A stretch of DNA of 64,000 nucleotides from an uncultured Rhodospirillales bacterium. GTDB lineage: Bacteria; Pseudomonadota; Alphaproteobacteria; CAAGCB01; CAG-977. Positions within the stretch are counted from its first letter, which is position 1, and every line of letters begins with the position of its first letter. The stretch covers positions 29,284 to 93,283 of the forward strand of contig CACYSU010000007.1 in assembly GCA_902777205.1 (NCBI GenBank), given 5' to 3'. This document shows, piece by piece, positions 46,254-57,715 of this stretch. The position numbers were made by a program, and so were the translations under genes. The notes beneath the pieces were generated by a model, which saw only the letters and a program-made list of their open reading frames with translations, had not been told where the DNA came from and made no database searches.

Positions 46254-48041
46254 GTGTTTTTCGCGCGCGCAATCATTCCGGTCTGCTGTTCGGCGATTTT
46301 ATTGTCGTCCGCGGCCGCGGCGGATGAAATCATTCAGCTGACGCCGCCCGACGCCGCGCAGGAACAGGTTGAAACGGCGGACGACACGGCCGTCCTGTCC
46401 CCCGCCGACCGGTTCGCCTATACGCAGGTGTTCGCCCGTTTGGACGACAACGCCTATGAAGAGGCCGCCGTTTTGGCGGACACCGTCGATGACGGTTTGC
46501 TGAAAGGGTACGTTCTGGCGCAAACCTATTTGGCCGACGGCGCGCAGCCGACGAAAAAACAGCTGGGCGACTGGCTGAAAAAATACGCCGACCTGCCCGT
46601 CGCGGAACAGGTTTACGATCTGGCCGCGAAGAAAAAAGCCCCCCTGCCGCGCAAAAAACCGACCGATCCGGCGGCGCACATGGCGGCGGGCGTCTGCACG
46701 TCGTTCCGCATCGCCGATCCGATTGATCTGGTGTTTTTCAAGCGCGCGTCTTACGTTCCCGAACCCGACCGGAAAAAAGTCCGCATGGGGATGCTGTATT
46801 TTTCATCGGCGATCCGCCACGGCAAGACTTTGGCGGCAAAGCTGCATTTGAACGACCGGTACGTTAAAAAATACTTGTCGCAAAAGGATCGCGACGATTC
46901 CCTGACGGCGCTGGCGTTCGCCTATTTCATCGACCGGCAGGACGAAAAGGCGTGGGAAACGATCAAAGAACCGTTGAAACGCGCGCAAAACCGCAATCCG
47001 ACCGCGCATTGGGTCGCCGGATTGACCGCGTTCCGCCTGCAGAAATGGGAGGAAGCGGAAACCGCGTTCAAAACGCTGGCCGCCCACCCCAAGGCGATCG
47101 CCACGCAAAAATCGGCGGCGGCGTTCTGGGCGACGCGCGTGTTGATGAAACGCGGGAAATACAAGGAAATCAACGCCTATCTGCAACAGGCGGCGATAAC
47201 GTCCCCGAATTTCTTTTACGGTATTCTGGCGCAGCGGGCTTTGGGCTGGCCGATCGGACATTCATGGAAAAGTTCGTCGCTGGAAAAGCCGGACATGGCC
47301 GCCGTTCTGGCCGAACCCGCCGGCCGCCGCGCCGTCGCGCTGGTGCAGATCGGACAGATGGAGCTGGCGGAAAAAGAGCTGATCAAGCTTTACGCCGAAC
47401 GCAAAAACCTGCGCAAGCAGCTGCTGGCCTATGCGGAAACCGTCACGGAATATCCCGATTTGAGTATGCGGTTGTCCGCCCTGTCCGGCGAAATCGAAAC
47501 GCCCGACGGCGACAACGCGCTGTTCCCCTATCCCAACTGGACGCCGACCGACGGGTGGCGGTTGGACAAAGCGTTGGTATATGCTTTCGTGCGGCAGGAA
47601 TCCTGTTTTAAAAACAAAGCGTTCAGCAAGGCCGGCGCGCGCGGCGTCATGCAGTTGATGCCCGGAACCGCGCGGCTGATGGCGCGGCGGCTGAAACAGC
47701 CCTATCAGCTGTCGCGGCTGCACAAAATCCCCTACAACCTGATGATCGGGCAGGAATTGATCCGGACGCTGCTGAATTACAAAGCGATCGACGGCAACCT
47801 GCTGATGACGATCGCGTCGTACAACTGCGGCCCCGGACGGACGGTCAAATGGCAGAAACGCGACGATTTCAAGGACGACCCGCTGATGTTCGTCGAAGCG
47901 ATCCCGTCGCGCGAAACCCGCGGATTCGTTAAAAAAGTCATGGGGAATTACTGGATATACCGCAGCCTGTTCGGCAAAGACCTGTCGTCCATCGACGACG
48001 TTCTGGCGGGCAAATACCCCGTTTACAAACCGGAAGAATAA
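46254..48041 (+). CDS. Soluble lytic murein transglycosylase (Slt-type)
   Basis: This 595-residue periplasmic protein has a signal peptide, an alpha-superhelical N-terminal region as in Slt70, and a C-terminal SLT domain. The catalytic Glu is in VRQESCF (about residue 447), followed by GARGVMQLMPGTA and ASYNCGPGR. It cleaves between MurNAc and GlcNAc, leaving anhydromuropeptides for the recycling enzymes upstream. The start is a GTG. Its end overlaps the PBP gene tail to tail by 19 bases. Confidence 0.92.
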   Translation: MFFARAIIPVCCSAILLSSAAAADEIIQLTPPDAAQEQVETADDTAVLSPADRFAYTQVFARLDDNAYEEAAVLADTVDDGLLKGYVLAQTYLADGAQPTKKQLGDWLKKYADLPVAEQVYDLAAKKKAPLPRKKPTDPAAHMAAGVCTSFRIADPIDLVFFKRASYVPEPDRKKVRMGMLYFSSAIRHGKTLAAKLHLNDRYVKKYLSQKDRDDSLTALAFAYFIDRQDEKAWETIKEPLKRAQNRNPTAHWVAGLTAFRLQKWEEAETAFKTLAAHPKAIATQKSAAAFWATRVLMKRGKYKEINAYLQQAAITSPNFFYGILAQRALGWPIGHSWKSSSLEKPDMAAVLAEPAGRRAVALVQIGQMELAEKELIKLYAERKNLRKQLLAYAETVTEYPDLSMRLSALSGEIETPDGDNALFPYPNWTPTDGWRLDKALVYAFVRQESCFKNKAFSKAGARGVMQLMPGTARLMARRLKQPYQLSRLHKIPYNLMIGQELIRTLLNYKAIDGNLLMTIASYNCGPGRTVKWQKRDDFKDDPLMFVEAIPSRETRGFVKKVMGNYWIYRSLFGKDLSSIDDVLAGKYPVYKPEE

Positions 48042-49939
48042 GCGTCCTCTTCAAACGCCGGCAGGGAAATGTCGTGCATGACCTTGCCCCAGATTTCGGC
48101 GGGCATTCCGCCGCCCGCAACTTTTTTCATCGCGGATTCGTCGTCGTTGCCCACCCAGATTCCCGCCGCGTAATCCTGCGTGTAGCCGACGAACCACGCG
48201 TCGCGGTAATTTTGCGTCGTCCCCGTTTTCCCTTTCGCCAAAACGGTCGGGTTCGCTTTTTGCCCCGTGCCGCGCGCGATGACATCAATCAAAACGGCGT
48301 CCAGATCGGCGATATGCCGCGGATCGGTCAGCCGCGCACGTCCGCTGTCCGTCCGTTCGTACAAAACGTTTCCGCTTGAATCCGTGATTTCGCGGATGCC
48401 GAACGGCGTCACCGCGTATCCCCCGTTCAACAGCGAGGCGTAGGCCGCGACAGCGTCGATCAGCCGCGTCTGGCACACCCCCAGCGCGATCGCGCCGTCG
48501 GCTTTGCAATCCGCGCCGACAATGCCGAATTTGCGCGCTGTTTTCAAAACGTTGCGCACCCCCGTTTTGATCGCCGTCGATACCGCCACCGTGTTCACCG
48601 AATGAACCAGAGCGTCGCGCAAGGAAATGTTGCCGTAATACTTTCCGCCGGCGTTTTTCGGGCTCCATCCGTTCAAATACAGCGGCCCGTCCGTGACAAT
48701 GTCGTCGGGGGCGGCGCCGTGTTCAAACGCGCTGAGATAAACGAACGGTTTGACCGCCGAACCGATTTGGCGGCGGGCTTCGACCGCGCGGTTGAACTGG
48801 CTGGCGCGGTAATCCTTGCCGCCCGTCATCGCCAGCACCGCCCCGTCGGCGTCCATAACGGCACCGGCGGCCTGCGTGACGTTCTTTTCCTTGGCCTGCG
48901 GGGAATTCAGCGCCGCTTTGATTTCTTTGTCCAAGATCGCCTGCTTTTCGGGATCCAGCGTTGTTTTCACAATGATGTCCCGCCCGATTCCGCCCAGATA
49001 GGCTTCGGCTTCGTCGGCGACCCAATCGGTGAAATAGTAAACGGATTTGTCGTTGTCCCGACCGGCCGCCGCGCCGGTTTCCGCGGCGTTCAAAGCCTTT
49101 TTGGCGGAAACGAATCCCGCCTTGACCATATTGGCCAGCACCAGACGGGCGCGTTTGTCGGCCGCCCGCGGATGCGTCAGCGGGTTGTAGCGCGTCGGCG
49201 CTTTGAGCAGTCCGGCCAGCACCGCGGCCTGATACAGGGTCAGGTTTTTCGCCCTGACGCCGTAGTATTTCTGCGCGGCGGCTTCGATCCCGTACGTTCC
49301 CGCCCCGAAATAAACGCGGTTCAGGTAAACCGTCAAAATCTGATCCTTCGTCAGTTTGTGTTCCAGCCACAGCGACAGCAGCAGTTCCTGCACCTTGCGC
49401 TTCATCGTTTTTTCGGGGGACAGGAACAGGTTTTTGGCCACCTGCTGCGTCAGCGTACTGGCGCCCTGCGCTTTGCGGCGTTTAACCAGATTGACGGCCG
49501 CCGCGCGGAAAATCGAACGCGCGTCAACACCCGAATGTTCGTAAAACCGACGGTCTTCGGTCGCGATGACGGCCTGCGCCACATAGGGGGGCAGGCGTTT
49601 CAAATCGACGGGACGGCCGTGCTGCGCCCCGTATGTCGCGATTTCGGAACCGTCCTGCGCCAAAACATATACTTTGGGCGCGCGGGTGTTCTTGACGGCC
49701 TTGTCCAAATCGGGCAGCGTCGCCGCACAATAAAAAACGTACAGAAAAACCGTCGCTGCGACCGCCAGACAGAATCGAATCGCCGTTTTATTCCGGCACA
49801 ACGCCCGCAGCCGTCCGAGTCCTTTGGCCAATAACGGGGGAAGCTTGATTTTTCCCTTTTTTGGCGACTCGGCGGAAATTTTGCGCTTTGACGGCTTTTT
49901 CGATGTTTTTTTTGTCATTCGGGCAAAAGGGGTTACCAT
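48023..49939 (-). CDS. Class A penicillin-binding protein
   Basis: The 638-residue protein has a basic cytosolic tail, one membrane helix (about 50-70), a GT51 glycosyltransferase domain (VIATEDRRFYEHSGVD with the catalytic Glu, QGASTLTQQVAKN), and a transpeptidase domain: SxxK in GSAVKPF (about residue 390), SxN in HSVNTVAV, and KTG in GKTGTTQ (about residue 570). It polymerises and crosslinks peptidoglycan. An ATG at 49918 is an alternative start; neither has a clear ribosome site. Confidence 0.93.
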   Translation of the reverse strand: MVTPFARMTKKTSKKPSKRKISAESPKKGKIKLPPLLAKGLGRLRALCRNKTAIRFCLAVAATVFLYVFYCAATLPDLDKAVKNTRAPKVYVLAQDGSEIATYGAQHGRPVDLKRLPPYVAQAVIATEDRRFYEHSGVDARSIFRAAAVNLVKRRKAQGASTLTQQVAKNLFLSPEKTMKRKVQELLLSLWLEHKLTKDQILTVYLNRVYFGAGTYGIEAAAQKYYGVRAKNLTLYQAAVLAGLLKAPTRYNPLTHPRAADKRARLVLANMVKAGFVSAKKALNAAETGAAAGRDNDKSVYYFTDWVADEAEAYLGGIGRDIIVKTTLDPEKQAILDKEIKAALNSPQAKEKNVTQAAGAVMDADGAVLAMTGGKDYRASQFNRAVEARRQIGSAVKPFVYLSAFEHGAAPDDIVTDGPLYLNGWSPKNAGGKYYGNISLRDALVHSVNTVAVSTAIKTGVRNVLKTARKFGIVGADCKADGAIALGVCQTRLIDAVAAYASLLNGGYAVTPFGIREITDSSGNVLYERTDSGRARLTDPRHIADLDAVLIDVIARGTGQKANPTVLAKGKTGTTQNYRDAWFVGYTQDYAAGIWVGNDDESAMKKVAGGGMPAEIWGKVMHDISLPAFEEDAYSSGL

Positions 49940-50016
49940 TTGTTAATAAAAGCGGAACACAATCGAAACATAGGCCTGAAGAGCTTAAAACCAAGTTAAA
50001 TTCAAGGACTTTTATC

Positions 50017-50235
50017 ATGACAGCCGCGTTTTCAAATCAAAAGAAGCTTTCTTTGAACATAGACGCCCCCCTGTATTCCCTGCTGGAAAAACAGGCGGAC
50101 GAAACGGGCGTCGGATTGAACGATTTCATCGCCCAGCTGTTGACGGACGCGATGGACAACTGGTGCGATTACTGCGACACGTTGCGCCGCCTGTCGTCGG
50201 ACGACGATCAAGTGCGGCGCGTCTGCCTGAAATAA
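50017..50235 (+). CDS. Small ribbon-helix-helix-like protein
   Basis: This 72-residue protein fits a ribbon-helix-helix DNA-binding protein: a short strand (KLSLNIDA), helix (LYSLLEKQADET), turn (GVGLN), helix (FIAQLLTDAMDNW). The C-terminus carries two Cys in CDYC. It could be an antitoxin-like regulator, but no toxin gene lies beside it. AAGGA precedes the ATG. Confidence 0.65.
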   Translation: MTAAFSNQKKLSLNIDAPLYSLLEKQADETGVGLNDFIAQLLTDAMDNWCDYCDTLRRLSSDDDQVRRVCLK

Positions 50236-50239
50236 AGGC

Positions 50240-50833
50240 TCACTTTCCGGCTTTGGCCGGATTTTTGGCGTAATCGGCGATGACGGCGCCGAAATCGTTC
50301 AGCAGTTTGCGTTCCGCCGCGACAACGTCGGCGTACGTTTTGCCCGCGGGAACGGTCAGCGTCGTGCGCGCGCGGCGCATCAGTTTGCCGGAATCCGTCA
50401 TAACCGTCCACCACGCGTCCAAAACAGCCTGCCCGTCAAAGGACGCGTCGAAACGCAGCACTTCGACATACAGGCGGTAGGGGAACAAATCCCTGTTCAT
50501 ATTGATCTGTTTGGCCGCCGGATATCCCGCGCGCGCGGAAATCGCGTTGGCCAGAACGCGGGGAAAAGCGTCCGCCGGCTGTTCCGCCCAGCGGTTGAAT
50601 TCCGACGATGTCAGCGTGACATCGTCCGCCTGACGGATGACGATTTGCGGTTTGTCCAGATAGCTCGGCATGAAAACCGGTTCAATCCCGATCAAAATCC
50701 GGTTCGCGTCCGTTGAAACGACGCTTTGTTCCGGCACGGCGCCGTCGTCCAAAACGTAAAACGTGGACGGTTTGCTGAACCCGCAGGCCGACATCAGCGC
50801 CGCCGAAACGGCCAACATTAACAAACGTTTCAT
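50240..50833 (-). CDS. ABC-transport auxiliary lipoprotein (PqiC-like)
   Basis: The 197-residue protein has a signal peptide with lipobox MSAC (Cys17) and then FYVLDDGA, a mark of the ABC_trans_aux/PqiC family. These outer-membrane lipoproteins work with MCE proteins in lipid transport. It ends the mlaE-mlaF-mlaD operon, its start overlapping mlaD by four bases. Confidence 0.85.
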   Translation of the reverse strand: MKRLLMLAVSAALMSACGFSKPSTFYVLDDGAVPEQSVVSTDANRILIGIEPVFMPSYLDKPQIVIRQADDVTLTSSEFNRWAEQPADAFPRVLANAISARAGYPAAKQINMNRDLFPYRLYVEVLRFDASFDGQAVLDAWWTVMTDSGKLMRRARTTLTVPAGKTYADVVAAERKLLNDFGAVIADYAKNPAKAGK

Positions 50834-51657
50834 CGCATTCCTCCTTTTCCTCTGATCAATGCTTCGGGATGACGTTCCAGATAATCCGCCCAGTTGCGCA
50901 GGGATTGCGCCGCGGAGCTGAAATCGCGCAGCATTTTGTTCAAATCCATCATCGTTCTGGAATCCTCGTCAAACGAATTCAGCGCGGATTCCGTTTTCTG
51001 CGCGACCTGCGACAACGAATGCGTCAACGCCGACACGTCTTTCATTACGGCGGGCGTGTCCCGATTGATCGATTTGACCAAGGTGTCGGCTTCGGTCAGC
51101 AGAGCGTTCATATTCAACACCATCTGACGCAAAGGCAACTTTTGAAGCGTTTGGACGAAAGCCTCGCCCGTGGACGGCAGGGTCGGAATTTCAAGCATTT
51201 TCGGGTTATGTCTGTGCAAAATGGCGGGCGTATCGGGAGAATACCCCAACCCGATCATCATCTGTCCCGTCAGCAGGCTGGAATTTTCCAGTTTCGCACG
51301 CAATCCTTTGGCAATCATCTTGTCGGTCAATTTACGGATCTCGTCTTTGTTCATGCGCCCCGCGTTCTTGACGATAAAGCTTTTTTCATTCACTTCAATA
51401 TAAACGGGGATATGGATTTCCATCGTGTCCACGTCCGTCACCAGCGAAATCCCGATCACGCGGCCGATCGGAACACCGTTGAACATGACGGGGGAACCGA
51501 CGTTCAACCCTTTGATCGATCCTTGGAAATACATGACGTATTTCATTGAACGCGAAAAAAACGTGTTCCGGTTGATCAGCAGGAACGTGGCGATGAAAAT
51601 GAAAAACGCCGTTAAAATGAAAATGCCGACGGTTCTGGAGTTTGCCTTTTGCATCAT
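50830..51657 (-). CDS. mlaD: MCE-domain lipid-transport protein (MlaD-like)
   Basis: The 275-residue protein has an N-terminal membrane helix (about 8-27), a single MCE domain with FQGSIKGLNVGSPVMFNGVPIGRV, and a C-terminal helical region. MlaD hexamers bind phospholipid in the periplasm between the MlaFE transporter and the outer membrane. It lies ten bases after mlaF. Confidence 0.9.
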   Translation of the reverse strand: MMQKANSRTVGIFILTAFFIFIATFLLINRNTFFSRSMKYVMYFQGSIKGLNVGSPVMFNGVPIGRVIGISLVTDVDTMEIHIPVYIEVNEKSFIVKNAGRMNKDEIRKLTDKMIAKGLRAKLENSSLLTGQMMIGLGYSPDTPAILHRHNPKMLEIPTLPSTGEAFVQTLQKLPLRQMVLNMNALLTEADTLVKSINRDTPAVMKDVSALTHSLSQVAQKTESALNSFDEDSRTMMDLNKMLRDFSSAAQSLRNWADYLERHPEALIRGKGGMR

Positions 51658-51667
51658 AGTCCTTCCC

Positions 51668-52423
51668 TTATTTTTTGCCGCGCGTTAAAAAATGTTCCAA
51701 CGTTTCGTTCGGCGGATTTTTCAGCAATTCGTTCGGATTGCCGCGCGCGATCACCGTTTTCGTGCGCGCGTCCAGATAAATCGAGTTGGTGCCGATCGCG
51801 AAAATCGACGGCAGTTCGTGCGTGACCATCACGATCGTCGTGCGCAAATTTTCCCGAATCTGCAGGATCAGGTCGTCCAAATTCTTGGAACTGATCGGAT
51901 CCAGCCCCGCCGACGGTTCGTCGAAAAACACGATCTGCGGATCCAGCGCCAGCGCCCGCGCCAGCCCCGCGCGTTTTTTCATGCCGCCGCTGATTTCCGC
52001 GGGGTAATAGTTTTGAAATCCGCCCAATCCGACCAGATCAAGCTTTAAAGCGACCAGATCCTTGATTTCCGCGGGGGTGAAATCCGTGTACTGTTCCAGC
52101 GGCATCGCGACGTTTTCCGCCAAAGTCATCGACGACCACAGCGCGCCGCTTTGGTACAAAATGCCCGCTTTGCGCATCAGCGCGTCGCGGTCGGCCTTTG
52201 TCGCGCCGTTGCCCCAAAACGGTTTGCCCGCGAACGTTTCCGTTCCTTTTTCGGGGGCTTTCAACCCCGTCAAAACGGTCAGCAGCGTGCTTTTGCCGCA
52301 TCCGCTGCCCCCCATGATGATGAACACGTCCCGTTCGTTCACGGTGAAATCGACATCATGCATGATGACGTTTTCGCCATAGGCGACGGTCAATCCCTTG
52401 ATTTCCAAAAACGGTTTCGTCAT
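51668..52423 (-). CDS. mlaF: Lipid-transport ABC ATPase (MlaF-like)
   Basis: The 251-residue ATPase has Walker A GGSGCGKST, the signature ISGGMKKRAGLARALA, Walker B IVFFDEPSAGLDP and the switch His in TMVTHEL. SGGMKKRAGLARA is characteristic of MlaF/TGD3. It drives the MlaE permease next to it. The start codon lies four bases after the mlaE stop. Confidence 0.93.
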   Translation of the reverse strand: MTKPFLEIKGLTVAYGENVIMHDVDFTVNERDVFIIMGGSGCGKSTLLTVLTGLKAPEKGTETFAGKPFWGNGATKADRDALMRKAGILYQSGALWSSMTLAENVAMPLEQYTDFTPAEIKDLVALKLDLVGLGGFQNYYPAEISGGMKKRAGLARALALDPQIVFFDEPSAGLDPISSKNLDDLILQIRENLRTTIVMVTHELPSIFAIGTNSIYLDARTKTVIARGNPNELLKNPPNETLEHFLTRGKK

Positions 52424-52427
52424 GACG

Positions 52428-53549
52428 CTACGCCCCGCACACGCTGAATATGACGGTCAAAACGGCCGTCGCGACCGTCATCCACACGATCGAACTGACG
52501 ACGGCGGCCGTCGTCGCCGACCCGACGGCCGACGCGTTGCGCCCGCAGGTGATGCCCTGATAGCATCCGCACAGCGCGATGATCACGCCATATACCGCCC
52601 CGTGGACGATCCCGATGACGATGTTGCGCATCGTCAAAGCGCTCAGCGTCATTCTGAAATAATCGTCCGGCGACAGCCCCAGCATGAACACGCCGACGAA
52701 ACCGCCGCCCATAATGCCCATGAAATCGGCGTAAATCGTCAACAGCGGCATCATCAAAGACAACGCCAGAACGCGCGGGAAAACCAGAAAATCGAACGGG
52801 GACACCCCCATGGTTTCCAACGCGTCCACCTCTTCGTTCACGCGCATCGACCCCAGCGTCGCCGCATAGGACGCCCCCGTCCGGCCGGCCATGATGACGC
52901 CCGTCATGATCGCGCCCATCACGCGCGTGACGGATATGGCGACCAAACTGGAAACATAGATTTCCGCGCCGAACATTTTCAACTGGATCGACCCGACGAA
53001 CGCCAGAATCAAGCCGATCAGGAAACAGATCAGGGACACGATCGGAAAAGCCCCCGCCCCCGCGGCCTGAATTTCCGCCAACACGTCCTGTTTGCGCACG
53101 ACCGCCCGATGCGCCGCGAAACGCAGGGCGGCGGCGTATGTCCTGCGTGAAAAATCCCAAGCCTTTCCGACCGACGACCGGCATTGCAACGCCGTTTCGC
53201 CCAGCCAGACCAGAAAATCCCGCGGGCGGCGCGGCGGACGGGCGTCCGCGTGTTCGGGAACGGCGAACGCCAGATCCAGCAGGGACGGCACGCCGTCGGG
53301 AAAATCCGCCAGCGTGTATTCGACGTTGTTTTTTTTGCATAAAGACAGCAGCCGCACCAGAAACGCGATCAGCCGGCTGTCCCAATCCGTGATTTCCGCG
53401 CCGTTCAAAACGGCATGGCGGAAAGCGGGACGTTCAAACGCCGCGACGACGGCGTCGCGTCCGGCGCAATCGGCGCGCCAGTCCCCCGACAGCCGCAGCT
53501 GCGCGGAACCGTCCGTTCCGTCCGTGTTCAATATGGCGGTGGCAGACAT
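52428..53549 (-). CDS. mlaE: MlaE-like permease with N-terminal STAS-like domain
   Basis: Residues 1 to about 110 resemble a STAS domain (MlaB-like): a beta-alpha start and NGAEITDWDSRLIAFLVRL. The rest is the MlaE permease with five or so helices and the conserved ALETMGVSPFDFLVFPRVLA loop. Separate mlaB and mlaE genes are the norm in enterobacteria, whereas this form is a fusion. The ATG at 53549 has AGGGGA five bases before it. Confidence 0.9.
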   Translation of the reverse strand: MSATAILNTDGTDGSAQLRLSGDWRADCAGRDAVVAAFERPAFRHAVLNGAEITDWDSRLIAFLVRLLSLCKKNNVEYTLADFPDGVPSLLDLAFAVPEHADARPPRRPRDFLVWLGETALQCRSSVGKAWDFSRRTYAAALRFAAHRAVVRKQDVLAEIQAAGAGAFPIVSLICFLIGLILAFVGSIQLKMFGAEIYVSSLVAISVTRVMGAIMTGVIMAGRTGASYAATLGSMRVNEEVDALETMGVSPFDFLVFPRVLALSLMMPLLTIYADFMGIMGGGFVGVFMLGLSPDDYFRMTLSALTMRNIVIGIVHGAVYGVIIALCGCYQGITCGRNASAVGSATTAAVVSSIVWMTVATAVLTVIFSVCGA

Positions 53550-53558
53550 CACATTCCC

Positions 53559-54458
53559 CTATTGTTCGGCCAAAGTTTGAAAATCCAGCGGCGTCAGCCC
53601 GTACTGCCGGATCAGGTGTTTTATGATATCAGGATATTTGAACGGCTTGTAGGGAAAATTGATTAACAAATTGGCTACGGAATATCCCCGCATGGGGCTG
53701 TTCGTGCGGCGGTACCGGTCGCGCGCCGCGCGGTAGTTTTTCAAATACCCGTTCGTGTTGACGTAATAAATCTGGCTGATCACGGCGTCGTACAGGGAAT
53801 CAAAGGTCTTTATTTTGTATTGAGGCCCCTCTTTCTGTTCCTCGTCGGGATCAATGCCGTTGCCGTCCCAGTCGCGCTGGTTGAAAACGGCGTTGTATTC
53901 GCGGGCGTAGCGGCTGGTGCCGAAACCGGAATCCTGCGCCGCCATCGCCAGCAGCAGCGTCGGCGTCACGCCGTCAACGCGTTCCAGCAAAGCGGTGAAC
54001 AGCGTTTCAAGGTCGTCGGAATCCTTGACATCGTACCGTTTGACCCACCCGTCCAGTTCGCGCATGGACTGTTCCGTCAAATCGCCCGCGTCGTCGAATT
54101 CGCGTTTCAAACGCAAAACCTGTTCGCGTTCGGCGGCCAGCGTTTCGTTCGCCCTTAAAACGACGGGCAGCATCATTTCAAAAAACAGCGCCGGACGGAC
54201 TTCGTCGAATTTTTCACGGTTGAAATCGCGCGGCACGGATTGGACGAACAGGCGCGGCACGGGGCTTTCCCCGTCCAGACAGCGCGCCATGTCGTATCCG
54301 TGTTTTTTGAAAACCGCCTGCATCTGCGACGTGGAAACCGGCGGAACGAACATCCCCTGCGGCGTTTTTTTCACATCCGGAACTTTGATCAGCAGCGACA
54401 AAACGGCCGCCGCGCCCCCGATCGACAAACAAAGAAGGCCTATGCGTTTTTTATTCAT
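53559..54458 (-). CDS. Bax-like glucosaminidase-domain protein
   Basis: The 299-residue protein has an N-terminal signal anchor (residues 7-26) and a C-terminal glucosaminidase domain. TPTLLLAMAAQDSGFGTSRYA (about residues 178-198) corresponds to the Bax/FlgJ motif in which the Glu of ESGWG is catalytic; here it is Asp. NAVFNQRDWDGNGID and YVNTNGYL follow. It would act on peptidoglycan if active. It overlaps DUF2333 by eight bases. Confidence 0.8.
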   Translation of the reverse strand: MNKKRIGLLCLSIGGAAAVLSLLIKVPDVKKTPQGMFVPPVSTSQMQAVFKKHGYDMARCLDGESPVPRLFVQSVPRDFNREKFDEVRPALFFEMMLPVVLRANETLAAEREQVLRLKREFDDAGDLTEQSMRELDGWVKRYDVKDSDDLETLFTALLERVDGVTPTLLLAMAAQDSGFGTSRYAREYNAVFNQRDWDGNGIDPDEEQKEGPQYKIKTFDSLYDAVISQIYYVNTNGYLKNYRAARDRYRRTNSPMRGYSVANLLINFPYKPFKYPDIIKHLIRQYGLTPLDFQTLAEQ

Positions 54459-55536
54459 TTTCCACCGGTTGAATCAGTTGAACCATATCCGACAAAGCCG
54501 TTTGCGCGCGCTGCAAATAAAATCCCAGCCCCAGCAGGTGGTTGGGCGCGAACTGCGTTTCCGCCGACCCGTTGACGACGAACATCGGCTGAATCGCCAA
54601 CGCTTTTTTCAACGCGGCCATGGCCGTTTCCCATTCGCCCGCGACGGCTTCGTTTGAAAAAGCGGCCTTGAAATCGTTTTTCAAATCGCGCAGGGTCAGG
54701 AAATGGACGTATATCCGCCCTTTGACGGTGTAAAAATCGTCGTCGGCGGCCGTGTCGAACATTTTCTTGTCCCCTTTCGCGATCCGCGCGTCCAGCGTCG
54801 CGACGCCGTCCCGCATATCCCGAACCATGCCCGACAATACGGTTTTCAGCGCGGCGGGCGACGCGTCGAACGGCGCGGTTTCCTGCGCGACATCGGCGGT
54901 GTAGGCCGAAATCAGGTTTTTGGCCGCGCGGTACTTTTTCACCGACGAAACGGCCGGTTTCCAACCGTCGATATGCCAGACATCCGCGGGATATCCGGCC
55001 GCCTCCGCCGCCCGTTCCAGCGGTTCGGGCGCGCCCTGCGCCTGTGAAAAGGCGGCGACGACCGCGTGAACGCCCCGCATCACGCCCGTTTGAAACGACG
55101 GCATATTGTCCAGAACGGATGTCGGAAAGAAAAACGGCAGGTTCGGCGTATAGACGTTCTTTTCCGTTTCGCGCGCGATCAGACTTGCCATCGTGTCCAG
55201 CGCGCGGGTGCGGTCTTCCGCCGCGGTTTTGCCCAAACGCGGGTTCAGGTCGATCCGGTTGTACAACAGCGCACCGGCGGGATAGTACAAAACCATGAAA
55301 GCGAACACGCCGCCCAGCACCCAATGCCACCATTTCACGACAAAGGAAACGATTTCGTTTTTGGCGTTGGCGGCCGCTTCGGCGTCCGTGGTCAAAAACA
55401 GCTTGAATTTCCCCCACAGCAGGCCGGCCGTTTTGAAAAACGGCGCCGCTTCGCCCGTTTCGCCGTTTTCCGCGTCCGCCCGTTTACGGAAAAACGCCTT
55501 TACGGAATGTTTTGTCCGCTGATCCTGTTCTGTCAT
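54451..55536 (-). CDS. DUF2333-family inner-membrane protein
   Basis: The protein (361 residues from the ATG at 55536, preceded by AGGGA) has one membrane helix (about residues 75-95) and a large periplasmic domain. The sequence TPNLPFFFPTSVLDNMPSFQTG and the C-terminal LGFYLQRAQTAL are typical of DUF2333. Its function is unknown. It overlaps the glucosaminidase gene, and the Mla operon follows, so one envelope transcript of six genes is likely. Confidence 0.82.
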   Translation of the reverse strand: MTEQDQRTKHSVKAFFRKRADAENGETGEAAPFFKTAGLLWGKFKLFLTTDAEAAANAKNEIVSFVVKWWHWVLGGVFAFMVLYYPAGALLYNRIDLNPRLGKTAAEDRTRALDTMASLIARETEKNVYTPNLPFFFPTSVLDNMPSFQTGVMRGVHAVVAAFSQAQGAPEPLERAAEAAGYPADVWHIDGWKPAVSSVKKYRAAKNLISAYTADVAQETAPFDASPAALKTVLSGMVRDMRDGVATLDARIAKGDKKMFDTAADDDFYTVKGRIYVHFLTLRDLKNDFKAAFSNEAVAGEWETAMAALKKALAIQPMFVVNGSAETQFAPNHLLGLGFYLQRAQTALSDMVQLIQPVENE

Positions 55537-55631
55537 CGCCGTCCCTGCCTTTAAAAATCGGTGTGTTTCATTCAAAATAACACGGACTGTCCGGCAAGGA
55601 AAATTTTTTTTGAAAAAATACGCGCGCCCCG

Positions 55632-55661
55632 CTTGCGAAACAAAATCCCCCCGCCTATATA
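55632..55661 (+). promoter_or_regulatory. Candidate heat-shock (sigma-32) promoter of dnaK
   Basis: CTTG at 55632-55635 is followed after 18 bases by CCTATAT at 55654-55660. This matches the alphaproteobacterial heat-shock pattern CTTG-N17-CYTATNT. The dnaK ATG follows about 58 bases later. Confidence 0.72.
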
Positions 55662-55718
55662 AGGGTTTCGAGAAATGCCGCCATGCGGCAGAATTTACAA
55701 GGAAAAGAGGTTTTATTT

Positions 55719-57635
<1,917 letters not shown>

Positions 57636-57650
57636 TTCCTTGTAAATGAC

Positions 57651-57687
57651 AACCGTTCGGAAGGCTTTCGCCCTCCGGACGGTTTTT
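57651..57687 (+). terminator. Hairpin with T-run between dnaK and dnaJ
   Basis: A 14-base, one-mismatch stem (57651-57664 with 57671-57684) ends in five T. Placed inside the operon it could reduce dnaJ relative to dnaK by partial termination. Confidence 0.7.
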
Positions 57688-57715
57688 CCGTTTCCGACTG
57701 AAAGCTGAATAAATC

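Noticed and set aside
50017..50235. Toxin-antitoxin pair with the ribbon-helix-helix protein
   Set aside because: No toxin-like gene adjoins it; the next gene is the convergent PqiC-like lipoprotein.
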